NCBI GenBank assembly: GCA_014843695.1
Contig: CM026391.1
Span: 22,537,518 to 22,601,517, forward strand
DNA from: Archivesica marissinica
Lineage: Eukaryota > Mollusca > Bivalvia > Venerida > Vesicomyidae
DNA length: 64,000 nt
Direction: 5' to 3'
The number at the start of each line of letters is the position of its first letter. Position 1 is the first letter of the stretch. The position numbers and the translations under genes were made by a program. Positions 11,502 to 23,162 of the stretch are shown here, in pieces. The notes beneath the pieces were generated by a model. The model was not told where the DNA came from and made no database searches. It worked only from the letters and a program-made list of their open reading frames with translations.

Positions 11502-11822
11502 TTACTCCTTCGGATACACAAGATCATATGCGTGATACTTGTTTTTTTTATTCTTCTTACACGGCTTCAATCCAAGCGACCTAAAATAGAATGGATACTT
11601 ATCAGCAATCAGCGTCTTCCGCATATGTCCAGGAGCCCACACCTCTGTGTCATCTGATAATTTCAACACTAGAGCTTCGCCATGTTCAGTCTCAACGTCT
11701 CTTGCGCTTACAACTGTGTAGATATGGTATTCTTCCAGATCTGCCCATCTAGCTATATCAATAGTTTGCTCTTGGAGGAGTTCCTCGAATAGTGCTGTTG
11801 TGATATTGTCTTGTTGTGTCAT
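11502..11822 (-). CDS. Small intact Polinton-associated protein, possibly OB-fold
   Basis: A complete 106-codon ORF starts at ATG 11822 and ends at 11502, about 33 bp from the 3' end of the Cys-rich gene. It has an acidic N-terminus, a central stretch of alternating hydrophobic and polar residues (HIYTVVSARDVETEHGEALVLKL) and a 'WAPGHMR...PFYFRSLGLKP' block, ending with Lys-rich 'KKNKKNKYHAYDLVYP'. The beta-rich pattern with a basic tail would suit a small nucleic-acid-binding OB-like protein; that is inference from appearance only. I recall similar short ORFs near polymerase genes in such elements, with unknown function. Confidence 0.55.
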   Translation of the reverse strand: MTQQDNITTALFEELLQEQTIDIARWADLEEYHIYTVVSARDVETEHGEALVLKLSDDTEVWAPGHMRKTLIADKYPFYFRSLGLKPCKKNKKNKYHAYDLVYPKE

Positions 11823-11872
11823 TGTGTTTTTTATTACTAGAAAAAGATTTAAATATGTAAATAATTATCAGT

Positions 11873-11943
11873 GCTGTGACGTGACGTGATGGAGTGTGAT
11901 TTGGTGTGATGAGGTGTGATGAGGTGTGATGTGGTGTGGTGTA
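11873..11943 (+). repeat. Short G/T-rich tandem repeat at the right edge of the Polinton
   Basis: Imperfect copies of a 10-bp unit 'gtgatgaggt' and relatives (gtgacgtgac, gtgatgtggt) lie just outside the last element gene. This could be part of the element's subterminal region or host sequence. Confidence 0.6.
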
Positions 11944-12116
11944 TGAATTCCTGTAATTTGAGGCTTCAAACGGGATTATTTGCGATTTTTAACCAGTGAT
12001 CTGGGTTTTTTGGACTAAAAGTGTGTGTTTTTGGGTGGCAAAGGGCGATATTTTACGTTTTTGTCCCAGAACCCCCAGTTTACATATACTATATAGCTAT
12101 TTATTATTTTATACAC

Positions 12117-12882
12117 AGGCTCATAAGATTTCTTAACGACGATACTCGAGTTCAAGGTTTCATTCCGGACATATACAGACTGTTAAAGAAATACAACATA
12201 TTTATCATTATACCAAGTTTCATTCAAAGTGGCTCTTTTCCTACTAAATACTCATGGAACTCATCAGTTAAACGAACAGTGTATGGTTTCCAAAACATTG
12301 AACGCAATGCGCGTTTTGATCTGTTAATGTACAGAGAACTTCACACTAGTATATTCAGTCACAGGGGTCCCTGTCGCATATGGAAATTAAGCCAGAAGTA
12401 CCCACTTATCAAACTTAAATGCGAAACTATAATAAGGGCATTTGGGAACATATTCTCGTTTAATAGAATTGAAAGTTGTCATAAATGCGGACTTACTGTT
12501 GAGAAGAAAGTATTACATCTCTTAAATCACTGTATAAGCAACAATATAATAAGGGATAGCCTATGGCGAGACACATTACATATATTCGGAGACCAAGCCG
12601 TTTAAGAAATAATAGGGAAGTAGGAGGTGACGAGAACCTTTCACCGGTCAGAGCGTGGATTATCTCTACCTCCCTATTACCACCTCCAATAAAAAAAGAA
12701 AACAATGACAAAGATGAGGCGGTAAAGGTTTGGGTTGGGGCAGCCGGCTCGCAGTATATGATTTACCTACTCCATATTATTTCTTTATAAGAAGAAAGAA
12801 ATGATAAAAAGGAAAGAGCTAGCTTAGAGAAGCTTAAAAAAGAACTATGGGATTTTATTAAGTTTTGTAATAAGGAGTTTTA
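12117..12882 (+). mobile_element. LINE fragment: C-terminal end of a reverse-transcriptase ORF
   Basis: The ORF segment 12117-12605 reads like the end of a non-LTR retrotransposon ORF2: a basic, Trp/Tyr-containing tail with a CCHC-type knuckle, CHKCG...HLLNHC, then 'RDSLWRD'. Stops follow from 12603, but in the next 280 bp the LINE-like reading reappears as 'LKKELWDFIKFCNKEF' ending at TAA about 12882, a typical LINE C-terminus. It is 5'-truncated and decayed. The clade cannot be given from this fragment. Confidence 0.6.
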
Positions 12883-13613
12883 AACATGTAGTTACTATAC
12901 CCCAACGATAACGTGATTCCCGCGAAAAAGATAGCACAGGCTAATATTATTATAACGGGTAAAAAGAAGTTTATTATCATTTATGTATGCATTACTTGGC
13001 ACACAGGATTATTTATTACACCTGTGGTGATTTTTGGTTCACAGCCCACCGGTAGGAATGTGATTTGAGTACGAGTCCAACCTATACTGTATGCATTTTG
13101 TTCTTATCAAAATACTACTCACCGGCAGCAAACGATTATCCCAATCATTGAGGACCGTCATTTGTGTTCGCCTCATTAAGTGATATGTGTTAGTAAATCG
13201 CACTTATAGGTCCAAAATACATTGACGGCTTTCAAAATGCTTGAGAAGTAGGTCAGTGTATTTCACGAGTGATTTTCAGCAAACTATCAACTCAGTGAAC
13301 TAAATAACTATCCAGTTCGGTATAAAACAGTGCTGTCTTGTTATTGCATGTACAAATATATGCATAACATGTTAATTTCATCAAACGCCAAATTGTCAAA
13401 ATTATGGAAATACCCCACCACCCGTATTTTAATGTAAAACGCACAACACAATATCCGGGTAAGACAGGAAATAGTAACACCAGTGGGAATGGTTCCAGGT
13501 GTTGGTGGCATTAATGAGCATAGAACGAAAACCAGGTTCTTTGACCAATCAGAATATTCCCTATACATAATCACGTGACTGATTGATTATATATAGCCGC
13601 GTAGCTTATAATC
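12883..13613. other. Intergenic, nothing recognised
   Basis: No coding potential or repeat family was identified in this AT-rich stretch. Confidence 0.4.
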
Positions 13614-13805
13614 TTCCCCCGTAGGTTCGATCCCCCGGCTGACCCTAATGGCTTTACACCGTGCACGTAAAAGAACCAGAGGATTTTCTGGAATGGGTCT
13701 CTGTCTGTATCATGCACTATCCTCCAACACTCTAAAAGGACTAATCTCTTCAGGAGGCGTCCCTCATATGGGCAACCGGTAGCGACGATAAATAAACGTA
13801 AAACC
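13614..13805 (+). mobile_element. SINE-A, copy with internal deletion
   Basis: The tRNA-like B-box region (GGTTCGATCC) and 'ctgaccctaat' are followed directly by 'ggctttacaccgtgcacg' and the family body, ending in 'gcaaccggtagcgacg ataaataaacg'. The middle third present in other copies (33143-33427) is deleted. Confidence 0.8.
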
Positions 13806-13964
13806 ACCAATCTTCCCCCACAACTTTATGGTCACTTCGACGGGCAACATCGACAATACAGATATATACAGTAGAGAATTCTCTATAGGTAGACGAGCAT
13901 ACAGCAGCATTGATTTAAACTATGTGCAGAAACACTGTACTACCTAGGCAAGCAGCAGTCGCTA

Positions 13965-14175
13965 TCGGGAGATGGTTAACATGTGCATGCAGACACATGC
14001 TAGCAGGTGTACTACGGACATGTGCTAGAACAGACATGTGCTGGCAAGTGCACAAGACACGCGCATGCTAGCAGGTGTACTTGTATACGTGCGTGTGCTG
14101 GAACAGACATGTGCTAGCAGATGTACCTGTAGACACGCGCATGTTAGCAGATGCACTTGGAGACTTGCGACTGTT
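13965..14175 (+). repeat. Degenerate minisatellite (acatgtgctagcaggtgtac-like)
   Basis: About five imperfect copies of a unit of 36-60 bp contain 'catgctagcaggtgtact' and 'agacatgtgctggcaag'. It looks older than the other arrays in the window. Confidence 0.55.
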
Positions 14176-17104
14176 AAAAGACCACTGTTGATTTATGTTG
14201 GCTAACAAGTGCGAAACCAGCACTAGTTAAAGTAGATCACAGCACGCGTATGTTAGAACTGTGCACACGCGTGTTAAAGCAGCTCGCACGTACATGCCTG
14301 GTATATTCCTAACTCCTGTGTCGTTAATACTTGTGAAATTGACAAGTGTTATCAGTATTCTACTATCCCTTGGTTGACAGGTGAAACAATCCTGTGCAGG
14401 CTTCTGTCTGTGCCTGTGCATGTGTTAAGTTCCATGTGTTGAGCATTTGTCCATGCTGGGTAGTGATCGTGTCGCAGACCGCCGGCGAGCACTAAGGGTG
14501 TGGGGGTCGAGATCGACAAAGAAAGAGGAAAACTCTTTTATTAATGTCTACTGCACTTTATTCCTCGCAATATAGCCATCGTTTCTCTCTCCGTCTCTAT
14601 CTATCCCTCTCTATCTCTATCTCTATATCTCGATATCTCTATCTCTCGATATCTCTATCTGCAACCAATATATACAAATATACAGTTTCATACTTATATA
14701 CATCACATAATTAACAATCACATAAGTTATACCATATCATCAGACATATATAATGACGACAATTGCATTGACGAATTTAAGAAATACAATATACGATGGT
14801 GTAGTTTAAGTTAGACAATGAAAATCAAGTCTTTACATCTGATCGATATTTCTCAAAAACTAACAGGTTATCAGTCAATGTACATGAATAATATATTATC
14901 GGGATGGTAGTCAAAAAGAGTAGCAATAGTTACCTGAAGGTATATATATATATTCCTACATAATATGGTTTATTTGTAGCACATAATTAATGGCGTCTTG
15001 TTTATGTTTTGTGAAAATGGCGGATGTCTCATATGCATGCAGTGATTGGTTAGTAAAGAGCACGTGCTTAAATATTGTCACGTGTCAGGTCAAATGTACG
15101 TGTCACTTATTATAACTATTGGTCCAAGGGAAATAACTAAAACTATACTACACTGTACTACATATGCTACGTTACAAACTAACTGAAGGTGTTACAACGT
15201 TTTCAACTCACTGCTTCAAATAGGGGCAAAAATGACAAGCGAATATATGTGTTCAAAGAGTTTGTATTTATTAACAACAATTGCACCCTATGACAATCGC
15301 GATATAACAGTCGTGGCCACTCACTAGTAACTGGCGTATGCTTGATACATGTAACCGGTTTTCATTTGTTTAAGCGTGTGTCGTTTACTTACACGCGCTT
15401 GTTATTTTTACTGTACCATTGTCTTCAGCTACTAGACAACTCCATTTAATTCAGAATCCAGTACGTGTTACCAGGCTCCCTAGCTTTGGTAAGATACAGG
15501 TCATATAACCCCAGATTCCTTACATGGGAAGGACATAGCACCACCAAGCATTGGTCAGTAGATGTTTCCGTTTTGTTTTGTCTCTGCGCATGTAAATCTT
15601 GTACCAGACAAACTCCAATAGTTGTGTTTGAGACGTAGGCTAAATAAAACCGCCCCCAGGAGTCGTATGTGTTGGACATCGCTGGCAAGAAACCATACCA
15701 CACTAACAAGTGACAACTCGACTAAAACCCTGCCCAACAACTGCTAACCCTAGTTACCTCTACAGCTATCTTGCATAGTTCAAACCCTTCCCACAAGGTA
15801 CACGAGCTCGCTCGCATAAGGTGATTCGCCCACAGGTAATCACCTGGATAGCTACCCCGACAGCAGATCTCTGCTTCATCTACTGCCAGAGGTCGGCAAG
15901 AGTCAATACATTGCTTATTCACCATCCGGCATACTCCAGCATCTATAGTTGAATTCCAACTAGGAAGTGTCCATCACGAATAATACGTGTATGGTCCCAG
16001 GGTATATTATATAGTGACACGTGTGCATGCGGAAGTGCCGTTTAGTCTCACGTTAGTTTGAGTTGGTCGACCAAAGTTTCCCACAGTACATAACATACAC
16101 ATGTTAAGTGTTAGTGTTAGTTTATAGTTCTTTTCATCCAGCGCGTGTTCCCTTGTGCTAGTACATACTATATTACTAGTTCATATTGTTTTTGCTAATC
16201 ATTATTGTTAGAGCTGTTTTGTGCTCTGTCCAAATTGAGAATGTTGTTGTCATTTATCTGAGTATATATATTTCTTCTATTCCTGTTTATAGGTGTTCAT
16301 ACAAACTGCATAGCGTATGAACAAGTAGTACATGTTTGTTCGTAAATATCGCTCGATAGCCCAAGCACTCATAGAAGGTTTCGAACCCGGTCATACGCAT
16401 GATAAGAGACCGCTGTTCGGTTCAAGGGGTAGTGTAGCATTTACATTTCAGTACCAGTGCCAGACTCATAGAAGTACTATACAGGCATTGGTTCTGCATT
16501 CGCATAACAGACGCATGTCACTGTAAGTCTATAACAAGTGTGAATCAGCGTATTCTACCAGAAACACCGTACTGTCGTATTGGAGCTCCTGCGCACAACC
16601 CAAGTCGTATGCCTATATAGCAACATAGCTCACTGCATATACTTTTTGTGACTTGTACAATACTTCAACACATACCCAGACATCAGTTCACAGTATCGCC
16701 ACACCACACACTCCCCAACCTATCGAGTCGAACAACTTGTCCATACAGACTTGCGTTTAACACCCCAGCAATAGCTGTTCAGTTCCTCAGCAAGTTATCT
16801 GAGGCTTATCCATATGTTTTTCTATACCTCGTGTATCTGTGTGGTTGGACGTCGTGAAATACTAGTTGACATATCACCCCCTAATCATTGTCATTGGAGC
16901 CGTTACATGATATGTTTGTAATTTAATGTATTATCGTTAATGTTTTGCACACGTAACCAACAATACACACTCACGACAAGTTATACACGCTACGTATTGA
17001 TGTGGCTTATTCAAAGCCTAACCTTTGTAAATAAAACATTATCGTTGGGAAACTGTATATACAAAAGACTATTCATGTTTATAAAAGAAATAACGAAACA
17101 TTGA
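14176..17104. other. Intergenic, no recognised gene
   Basis: A pyrimidine-rich 'atctctatctctcgat' microsatellite lies at about 14580-14660. Several short ORFs occur on both strands (for example minus strand 15446-15925) but none has recognisable domains or splice-site support. Confidence 0.4.
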
Positions 17105-17256
17105 ATATATATTTAAGTACAGGGATTCTACTCTGTCTATCTATCTATCGTTATATTTGGACAGCTTTGTACAAACAATTTCAGATAGGGCCATTTTACT
17201 GATCGATGCGAAATCTGACATCCCACAGAGTAGAATCCCTGTACTTAAATATATAT
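17105..17256. mobile_element. Short inverted-repeat element (MITE-like), perfect 32-bp arms
   Basis: Bases 17105-17136 and 17225-17256 are exact reverse complements over 32 bp (arms contain 'gtacagggattctactctgt'), separated by 88 bp. The ends lie in TA repeats, so a TA target duplication cannot be told apart. Perfect arms imply a recent insertion or a conserved structure. Confidence 0.65.
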
Positions 17257-17380
17257 ACTAGTACCCCCAAACGTGCCAAATCCCTGTGATGTAGTATAGT
17301 TTAGAAAAGAATTTATTTTCGGATATATCAATGGAGAAAATAATGTGTATTGATGGGTATGACTCATGTATGTATGACTA

Positions 17381-18540
17381 GATATCCAGTTAATGATTGT
17401 TGACTGGGGTCAGGTGTATGCTATCCAGTTAGTGATTGCTGACTGGGGTCAGGTATATGATATCCAGTTAGTGATTGCTGACTGGGGTCAGGTATATGAT
17501 ATCCAGTTAATGATTGCTGACTGGGGTCAGGTATATGATAGCCAGTTAGTGAGTGTTGACTGGGGTCAGGTGTATGATATCCAGTTAATGATTGTTGACT
17601 GGGGTCAGGTGTATGATATACAGTTAGTGATTGTTGACTGGGGTCAGGTGTATGATATGCAGTTAGTGATTGTTGACTGGGGTCAGGTGTATGCTATCCA
17701 GTTAGTGATTGCTGACTGGGGTCAGGTATATGATATCCAGTTAGTGATTGCTGACTGGGGTCAGGTATATGATATCCAGTTAATGATTGCTGACTGGGGT
17801 CAGGTATATGATAGCCAGTTAGTGAGTGTTGACTGGGGTCAGGTGTATGATATCCAGTTAATGATTGTTGACTGGGGTCAGGTGTATGATATACAGTTAG
17901 TGATTGTTGACTGGGGTCAGGTGTATGATATGCAGTTAGTGATTGTTGACTGGGGTCAGGTGTATGATATCCAGTTAGTGATTGCTAACTGGGGTCAGAT
18001 GTATGATATCCAGTTAATGATTGCTGACTGGGGTCAGGTATATGATATCCAGTTAATGATTGTTGACTGGGATCAGATATATGATAGCAAGTTAATGATT
18101 GTTGACTGGGGTCAGGTGTATGATATCCAGTTAATGTTTGTTGACTGGGGTCAGGTGTATGATATCCAGTTAATGATTGTTGACTGGGGTCAGGTGTATG
18201 ATATCCAGTTAATGAGTGTTGACTGGGGTCAGGTGTATGATATCTAGTTAGTGATTGATGACTGGAGTCAGGTGTATGATATCCAGTTAATGATTGTTGA
18301 CTGGGGTCAGGTGTATGATATCCAGTTAATGATTGTTGACTGGAGTCAGGTATATGATATCCAGTTAGTGATTGTTGACTGGGGTCAGGTGTATGATATC
18401 CAGTTAATGATTGTTGACTGGGGTCAGGTGTATGATATCCAGTTAGTGAGTGTTGACTGGGGTCAGGTGTATGATATCCAGTTAATGATTGCTGACTGGG
18501 GTCAGGTATATGATATTCAGTTAATGAGTGTTGATTGGGC
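17381..18540 (+). repeat. 39-bp minisatellite with a 273-bp higher-order duplication
   Basis: About 30 copies of a 39-bp unit with core 'gactggggtcaggtgtatg'. Because 39 is a multiple of three and the frame has no stop, a 13-residue peptide repeat can be read, but there is no start context, no splice sites and no codon bias, so it is not called as a gene. Seven consecutive variant units (17414-17686) are repeated immediately (17687-17959), showing a segmental duplication of exactly 7 x 39 = 273 bp. Confidence 0.95.
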
Positions 18541-18550
18541 TTAGTTTAAA

Positions 18551-18792
18551 CGTTATTTATTTTACAATGATTGCGAAGCAAGTTTTAACAACTTATATTA
18601 ATCACTCTCGATGGCGCGGATGAAAGCGTATATGTGGTCATTCCTGATGGAGGAAACCGGAGTACCCGGAGAAACCCACCTGTCCGATCTGGCGACCACC
18701 ATACAATCTCATATTCTTCCCGGTCCGAGGTTTGAACCCGGGTTGCATTGATGAGAAACGAGCGCGCTAACCACTGCGCTAATCGGACAGTC
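18551..18792 (-). mobile_element. SINE-B inserted between two related minisatellites
   Basis: Read on the minus strand it starts with a tRNA-like head (tccgattagcgcagtggtta, A box; GGGTTCAAACC, B box). The body has 'ggtactccggtttcctcc' and 'cgctttcatccgcgcc', and the tail 'gagtgattaatataagttg'. It separates the 39-bp and 46-bp arrays. Confidence 0.85.
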
Positions 18793-19628
18793 TGATTGGG
18801 TGCGATTCGTGTGTACTAGATATACCGATAATGATTGCCAATTGGGTGTGATTCGTGTGTACTAGATATACCGTTAATGATTGCTGATTGGGTGTGATTC
18901 GTGTGTACTAGATATACCGTTAATGATTGCTGACTGGGTGTGATTCGTGTGTACTAGATATACCGATAATGATTGCTGATTGGGTGTGATTCGTGTGTAC
19001 TATATATACCGTTAATGATTGCTAATTGGGTATGATTCATGTGTACTAGATATACCGATAATGATTGCTGATTGGGTGTGATTCGTGTGTACTAGATATA
19101 CCGTTAATGATTGCTGATTGGGTGTGATTCGTGTGTACTAGATATACCATTAATGATTGCTGATTGGGTGTGATTCGTGTGTACTAGATATACCGTTAAT
19201 GATTGCTGATTGGGTGTGATTCGTGTGTACTAGATATACCGATAATGATTGCTGATTGGGTGTGATTCGTGTGTACTAGATATACCGTTAATGATTGCTG
19301 ATTGGGTGTGATTCGTGTGTACTAGATATACCGTTAATGATTGCTGATTGGGTGTGATTCGTGTGTACTAGATATACCGATAATGATTGCTGATTGGATG
19401 TGATTCGTGTGTACTATATATACCGTTAATGATTGCTAATTGGGTATGATTCGTGTGTACTAGATATACCGATAATGATTGCTGATTGGGTGTGATTCGT
19501 GTGTACTAGATATACCGTTAATGATTGCTGATTGGGTGTGATTCGTGTGTACTAGATATACCGATAATGATTGCTGATTGGGTGTGATTCGTGTGTACTA
19601 GATATACCGTTAATGATTGCTGATTGGT
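18793..19628 (+). repeat. 46-bp minisatellite
   Basis: About 18 copies of a 46-bp unit with 'gattgggtgtgattcgtgtg' and 'tactagatataccgttaatg'. It shares the core 'gttaatgattgctga(c/t)tggg' with the 39-bp array across the SINE, so the two arrays probably descend from one ancestral repeat. Confidence 0.95.
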
Positions 19629-19921
19629 CAGGCGCGTAGCTTGCACGTAAATGTTGACAGGTCGGAAAAATGTAAATGCGAAAAATGCAATAAAAAATGA
19701 AGCCTAAGGGGGTGAGGGGTCAAATGTTTATTGTCTTCAACCGTTATAATTTATATCTACAATTATGTGACCCGACTGTTCGATATCAAGAGCCGTCCAA
19801 AGTATGCTTACGAAGAGAGATAACCCAGACTTCACGTTTATGTTTGATAATATTAGGTATTGTATTCGTCATTTTCTCTAAGAATAGACTCCCTTAGATT
19901 AGTGTGTGGGACATTTTAAAT

Positions 19922-20074
19922 ATGGCGTCCCCGGAGATAAACAGGGATTTCGATCCGTCATATTCGGACGTTTTCATACAGACAATTACAGATGACAATG
20001 ACAGGATGTGCCTCCTGACCAGCAAATGGGATAGCGTGCATCAATTTGTGTTCCCAATCTGGTATAGTATATAG
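19922..20074 (+). CDS. Possible short CDS or first coding exon (unknown protein)
   Basis: ATG 19922 opens 50 codons with a normal amino-acid mix, unlike the repeats on either side (starts MASPEINRDFDPSYSDVF, contains 'TDDNDRMCLLTSKWDSV'). It ends at TAG 20074, or could leave at a weak donor at about 20061 (CTG|gtatag). The codon usage looks coding, but no family is recognised and no following exon was found. Confidence 0.3.
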   Translation: MASPEINRDFDPSYSDVFIQTITDDNDRMCLLTSKWDSVHQFVFPIWYSI

Positions 20075-20179
20075 CCTAGTAATCTTTAAATAGTAGATTT
20101 ACTGCAGATCTAGTCTGCATCAATTCATACATGCATATGTAACGGTATGTATATTAACCCAATATGTGAGGTGATATAT

Positions 20180-22608
20180 AGGCATCCATCCAACTATGTA
20201 TCCATCCATCCATCTATGTATCCATCCATCTATCTATCCATCCATCCATCTATGTATCCATCCATCCATCTGTGTATCCATCCATCCATCCATCCATCTA
20301 TGTATCTATCCATCCATCTATGTATCCATCCATGTATCCATCCATCCATCCATCTATCTATGTATCCATCCATCCATCCATCCATCCATCTATGTATCCA
20401 TCCATCTATGTATCCATCCATCCATCTATGTATCCATCCATCCATCTATGTATCTATCCATCCATCCATGTATCCATCCATCCATCCATCTATCTATGTA
20501 TCCATCCATCCATCCATCCATCTATGTATCCATCCATCCATCTATGTATCCATCCATCCATCCATCCAGCTATGTATCCATCCATCCATATATGTATCTA
20601 TCCATCCATCTATGTATCCATCCATCCATCTATGTATCCATCCATCCATCTATGTATCTATCCATCCATCCATGTATCCATCCATCCATCTATGTATCCA
20701 TCCATCTATCTATGTATCCATCCATCCATCTATGTATCCACCCATCCATGTATCCATCCATCCATCTATGTATCCATCCATCTATGTATCCATCCATCCA
20801 TATATGTATCCATCCATCCATCTATGTATCCATCCATCCATCTATGTATCCATCCATCATCTATGTATCCATCCATCCATCTATGTATCCATCCATCCAT
20901 CTATGTATCCATCCATCCATCTATGTATCCATCCATCCATCTATCTATGTATCCATCCATCCATCTATGTATCCATCCATCCATCTATCTATGTATCCAT
21001 CCATCCATCTATGTATCCATCCATCCATCCATCTATCTATGTATCCATCCATCCATCTATGTATCTATCCATCCATCTATGTATCCATCCATCCATCTAT
21101 GTATCCATCCATCCATCTATGTATCCATCCATCCATCTATCTATGTATCCATCCATCCATCTATGTATCCATCCATCTATGTATCCATCCATCCATCTAT
21201 GTATCCATCCATCCATCTATGTATCCATCCATCCATCTATGTATCCATCCATCCATCTATGTATCCATCCATCCATCTATCTATGTATCCATCCATCCAT
21301 CTATGTATCCATCCATCCATCTATGTATCCATCCATCCATCTATGTATCCATCCATCTATGTATCCATCCATCCATCTATGTATCCATCCATCCATCTAT
21401 GTATCCATCCATCCATCTATGTATCCATCCATCTATGTATCCATCCATCCATCTATGTATCCATCCATCTATGTATCTATCCATCCATCCATCCATCTAT
21501 CTATGTATCCATCCATCCATCTATGTATCCATCCATCCATCTATGTATCCATCCATCCAACTGTGTATCCATCCATCCATCCATCCATCTATGTATCCAT
21601 CCATCCATCTATGTATCCATCCATCCATCCATCTATGTATCCATCTATGTATCTATCCATCCATCTATGTATCCATCCATCCATCTATGTATCCATCCAT
21701 CCATCTATGTATCTATCCATCCATCTATGTATCCATCCATCCATCTATGTATCTATCCATCCATCCATCCATCTATGTATCTATCCATCCATCCATCCAT
21801 CCATCCATCTATGTATCTATCCTATCTATTATCCATCCATCCATCTATGTATCTATCCATCCATCATCCATCCATCTATGTATCTATCCATCCATCCATC
21901 CATCTATGTATCTATCCATCCATCCATCCATCCATCATCCATCCATCCATCCATCCATCTATGTATCTATCCATCCATCCATCCATCCATCCATCTATGT
22001 ATCCATCCATCCATCCATCTATGTATCTATCCATCCATATATGTATCCATCCATCCATCCATCTATGTATCTATCCATCCATCCATCTATGTATCATCCA
22101 TCCATCTATATCCATCCATCCATCTATGTATCTATCCATCCATCTATGTATCCATCCATCCATCCATCCATCCATCCATCTATGTATCCATCCATCCATC
22201 CATCCATCTATGTATCTATCCATCCATCCATCCATCTATGTATCTATCCATCCATCCATCAATCTATGTATCTATCCATCCATCCATCCATCTATGTATC
22301 TATCCATCCATCCATCCATCTATGTATCTATCCATCCATCCATCTATGTATCTATCTATCCATATCCATCCATCCATCCATCTATGTATCCATCCATCCA
22401 TCCATCCATCTATGTATCCATCCATCCATCCATCTATGTATCTATACATCCATCCATCCATCCATCTATGTATCTATCCATCCATCTATGTATCTATCCA
22501 TCCATCCATCCATCTATGTATCTATCCATCCATCTATGTATCTATCCATCCATCTATGTATCCATCCATCCATCCATCCATCCATCTATGCATCTATCTA
22601 TCTATCAT
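20180..22608 (+). repeat. 2.4-kb tetranucleotide microsatellite (atcc/atct)
   Basis: An almost pure (ATCC)n/(ATCT)n mix interspersed with 'tatgtatc'. All three plus-strand frames stay open for about 800 codons only because the repeat lacks stops; none is a gene. Local higher-order patterns such as 'atccatccatctatgt' recur every 16-20 bp. Confidence 0.97.
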
Positions 22609-22759
22609 AACGGTATTAAATCATTTAATTATACGGCATTGTGTTAATATTTAAAACGCAAGATTATTAATATATTTTATCATTTTTATTAGCATACATG
22701 TAACACGTATTTAACCATGTTAATCACTGCTCTCTGAATACGTCCTTCAATTTATTTCG

Positions 22760-22875
22760 TCAGTTTACTTCTTTCCTTTTAAGTTTGGAACCAGCTCGAC
22801 ACTTGTGTGAGGCATTGTAACATACATATCCCAGCATGACCAGCACTCGCAGCATTGTGGTACAACCAAAGTAAC
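22760..22875 (-). CDS. Possible terminal coding exon of an unknown minus-strand gene
   Basis: On the minus strand a good acceptor (tatatttgtcacag|G) at 22876 leads into an open frame that ends with TGA 22760-22762. The peptide includes 'YFGCTTMLRVLVMLGYVCYN' and a basic tail (KLKRKEVN), consistent with a membrane protein C-terminus. An AATAAA signal follows within a few bases (22751-22756). The exon needs one base from the previous exon, so it does not join in phase with the secreted-protein exons upstream. Family not recognised. Confidence 0.35.
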
Positions 22876-23162
22876 CTGTGACAAATATAAAAATAGGAGA
22901 GGGCAACCATAAGTTGTATAGCCTTCTGTACAATTCCTCGTAAATAATCATGTACATGATAGAAAATAAATATGTTTAAGCCAAATATAAAAATAAAATG
23001 GTTTAAAACTGCAACGTAGCGGGTATACACGTAACAGTGTCGTGTATATCACAATCTGAGCAGAACATTTGTATTCGGGTGTGATTTACAAACTAAATAT
23101 ATACATATAATAAACATATATCCCTTTGATTGCTGTAAATAATTAGTGGGATGATTTGCATA

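Larger units (their letters stand above)
2690..11822. mobile_element. Degraded Polinton/Maverick (adintovirus-like) integrated element
   Basis: The gene set is diagnostic of Polintons: double-jelly-roll capsid protein, FtsK/HerA-type packaging ATPase, retroviral-type integrase and protein-primed family B DNA polymerase, plus small conserved ORFs. Plus-strand genes (2.7-7.3 kb) converge on the minus-strand polymerase (10.9-7.3 kb), and the two 3' ends overlap by 38 bp. The capsid gene is cut at its 5' end, and no protease or penton-like gene was found, so the left end seems lost. No terminal inverted repeats or 6-bp target duplication were recognised. Multiple frameshifts and stops make it an inactive fossil. 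Confidence 0.88.

Noticed and set aside
15446..15925. Minus-strand Cys-containing ORFs as a secreted protein
   Set aside because: The frames are interrupted and no signal peptide, splice sites or family pattern could be shown.
17393..18544. A 13-residue peptide-repeat protein (ORFs of 284 and 97 codons)
   Set aside because: The 39-bp unit keeps frame by its length. There is no start or splice context, and the related 46-bp array next to it is not in frame, so a coding role is unlikely.
20147..22654. Three overlapping plus-strand ORFs of about 800 codons
   Set aside because: All are translations of an (ATCC)n/(ATCT)n microsatellite that lacks stops in any plus frame.
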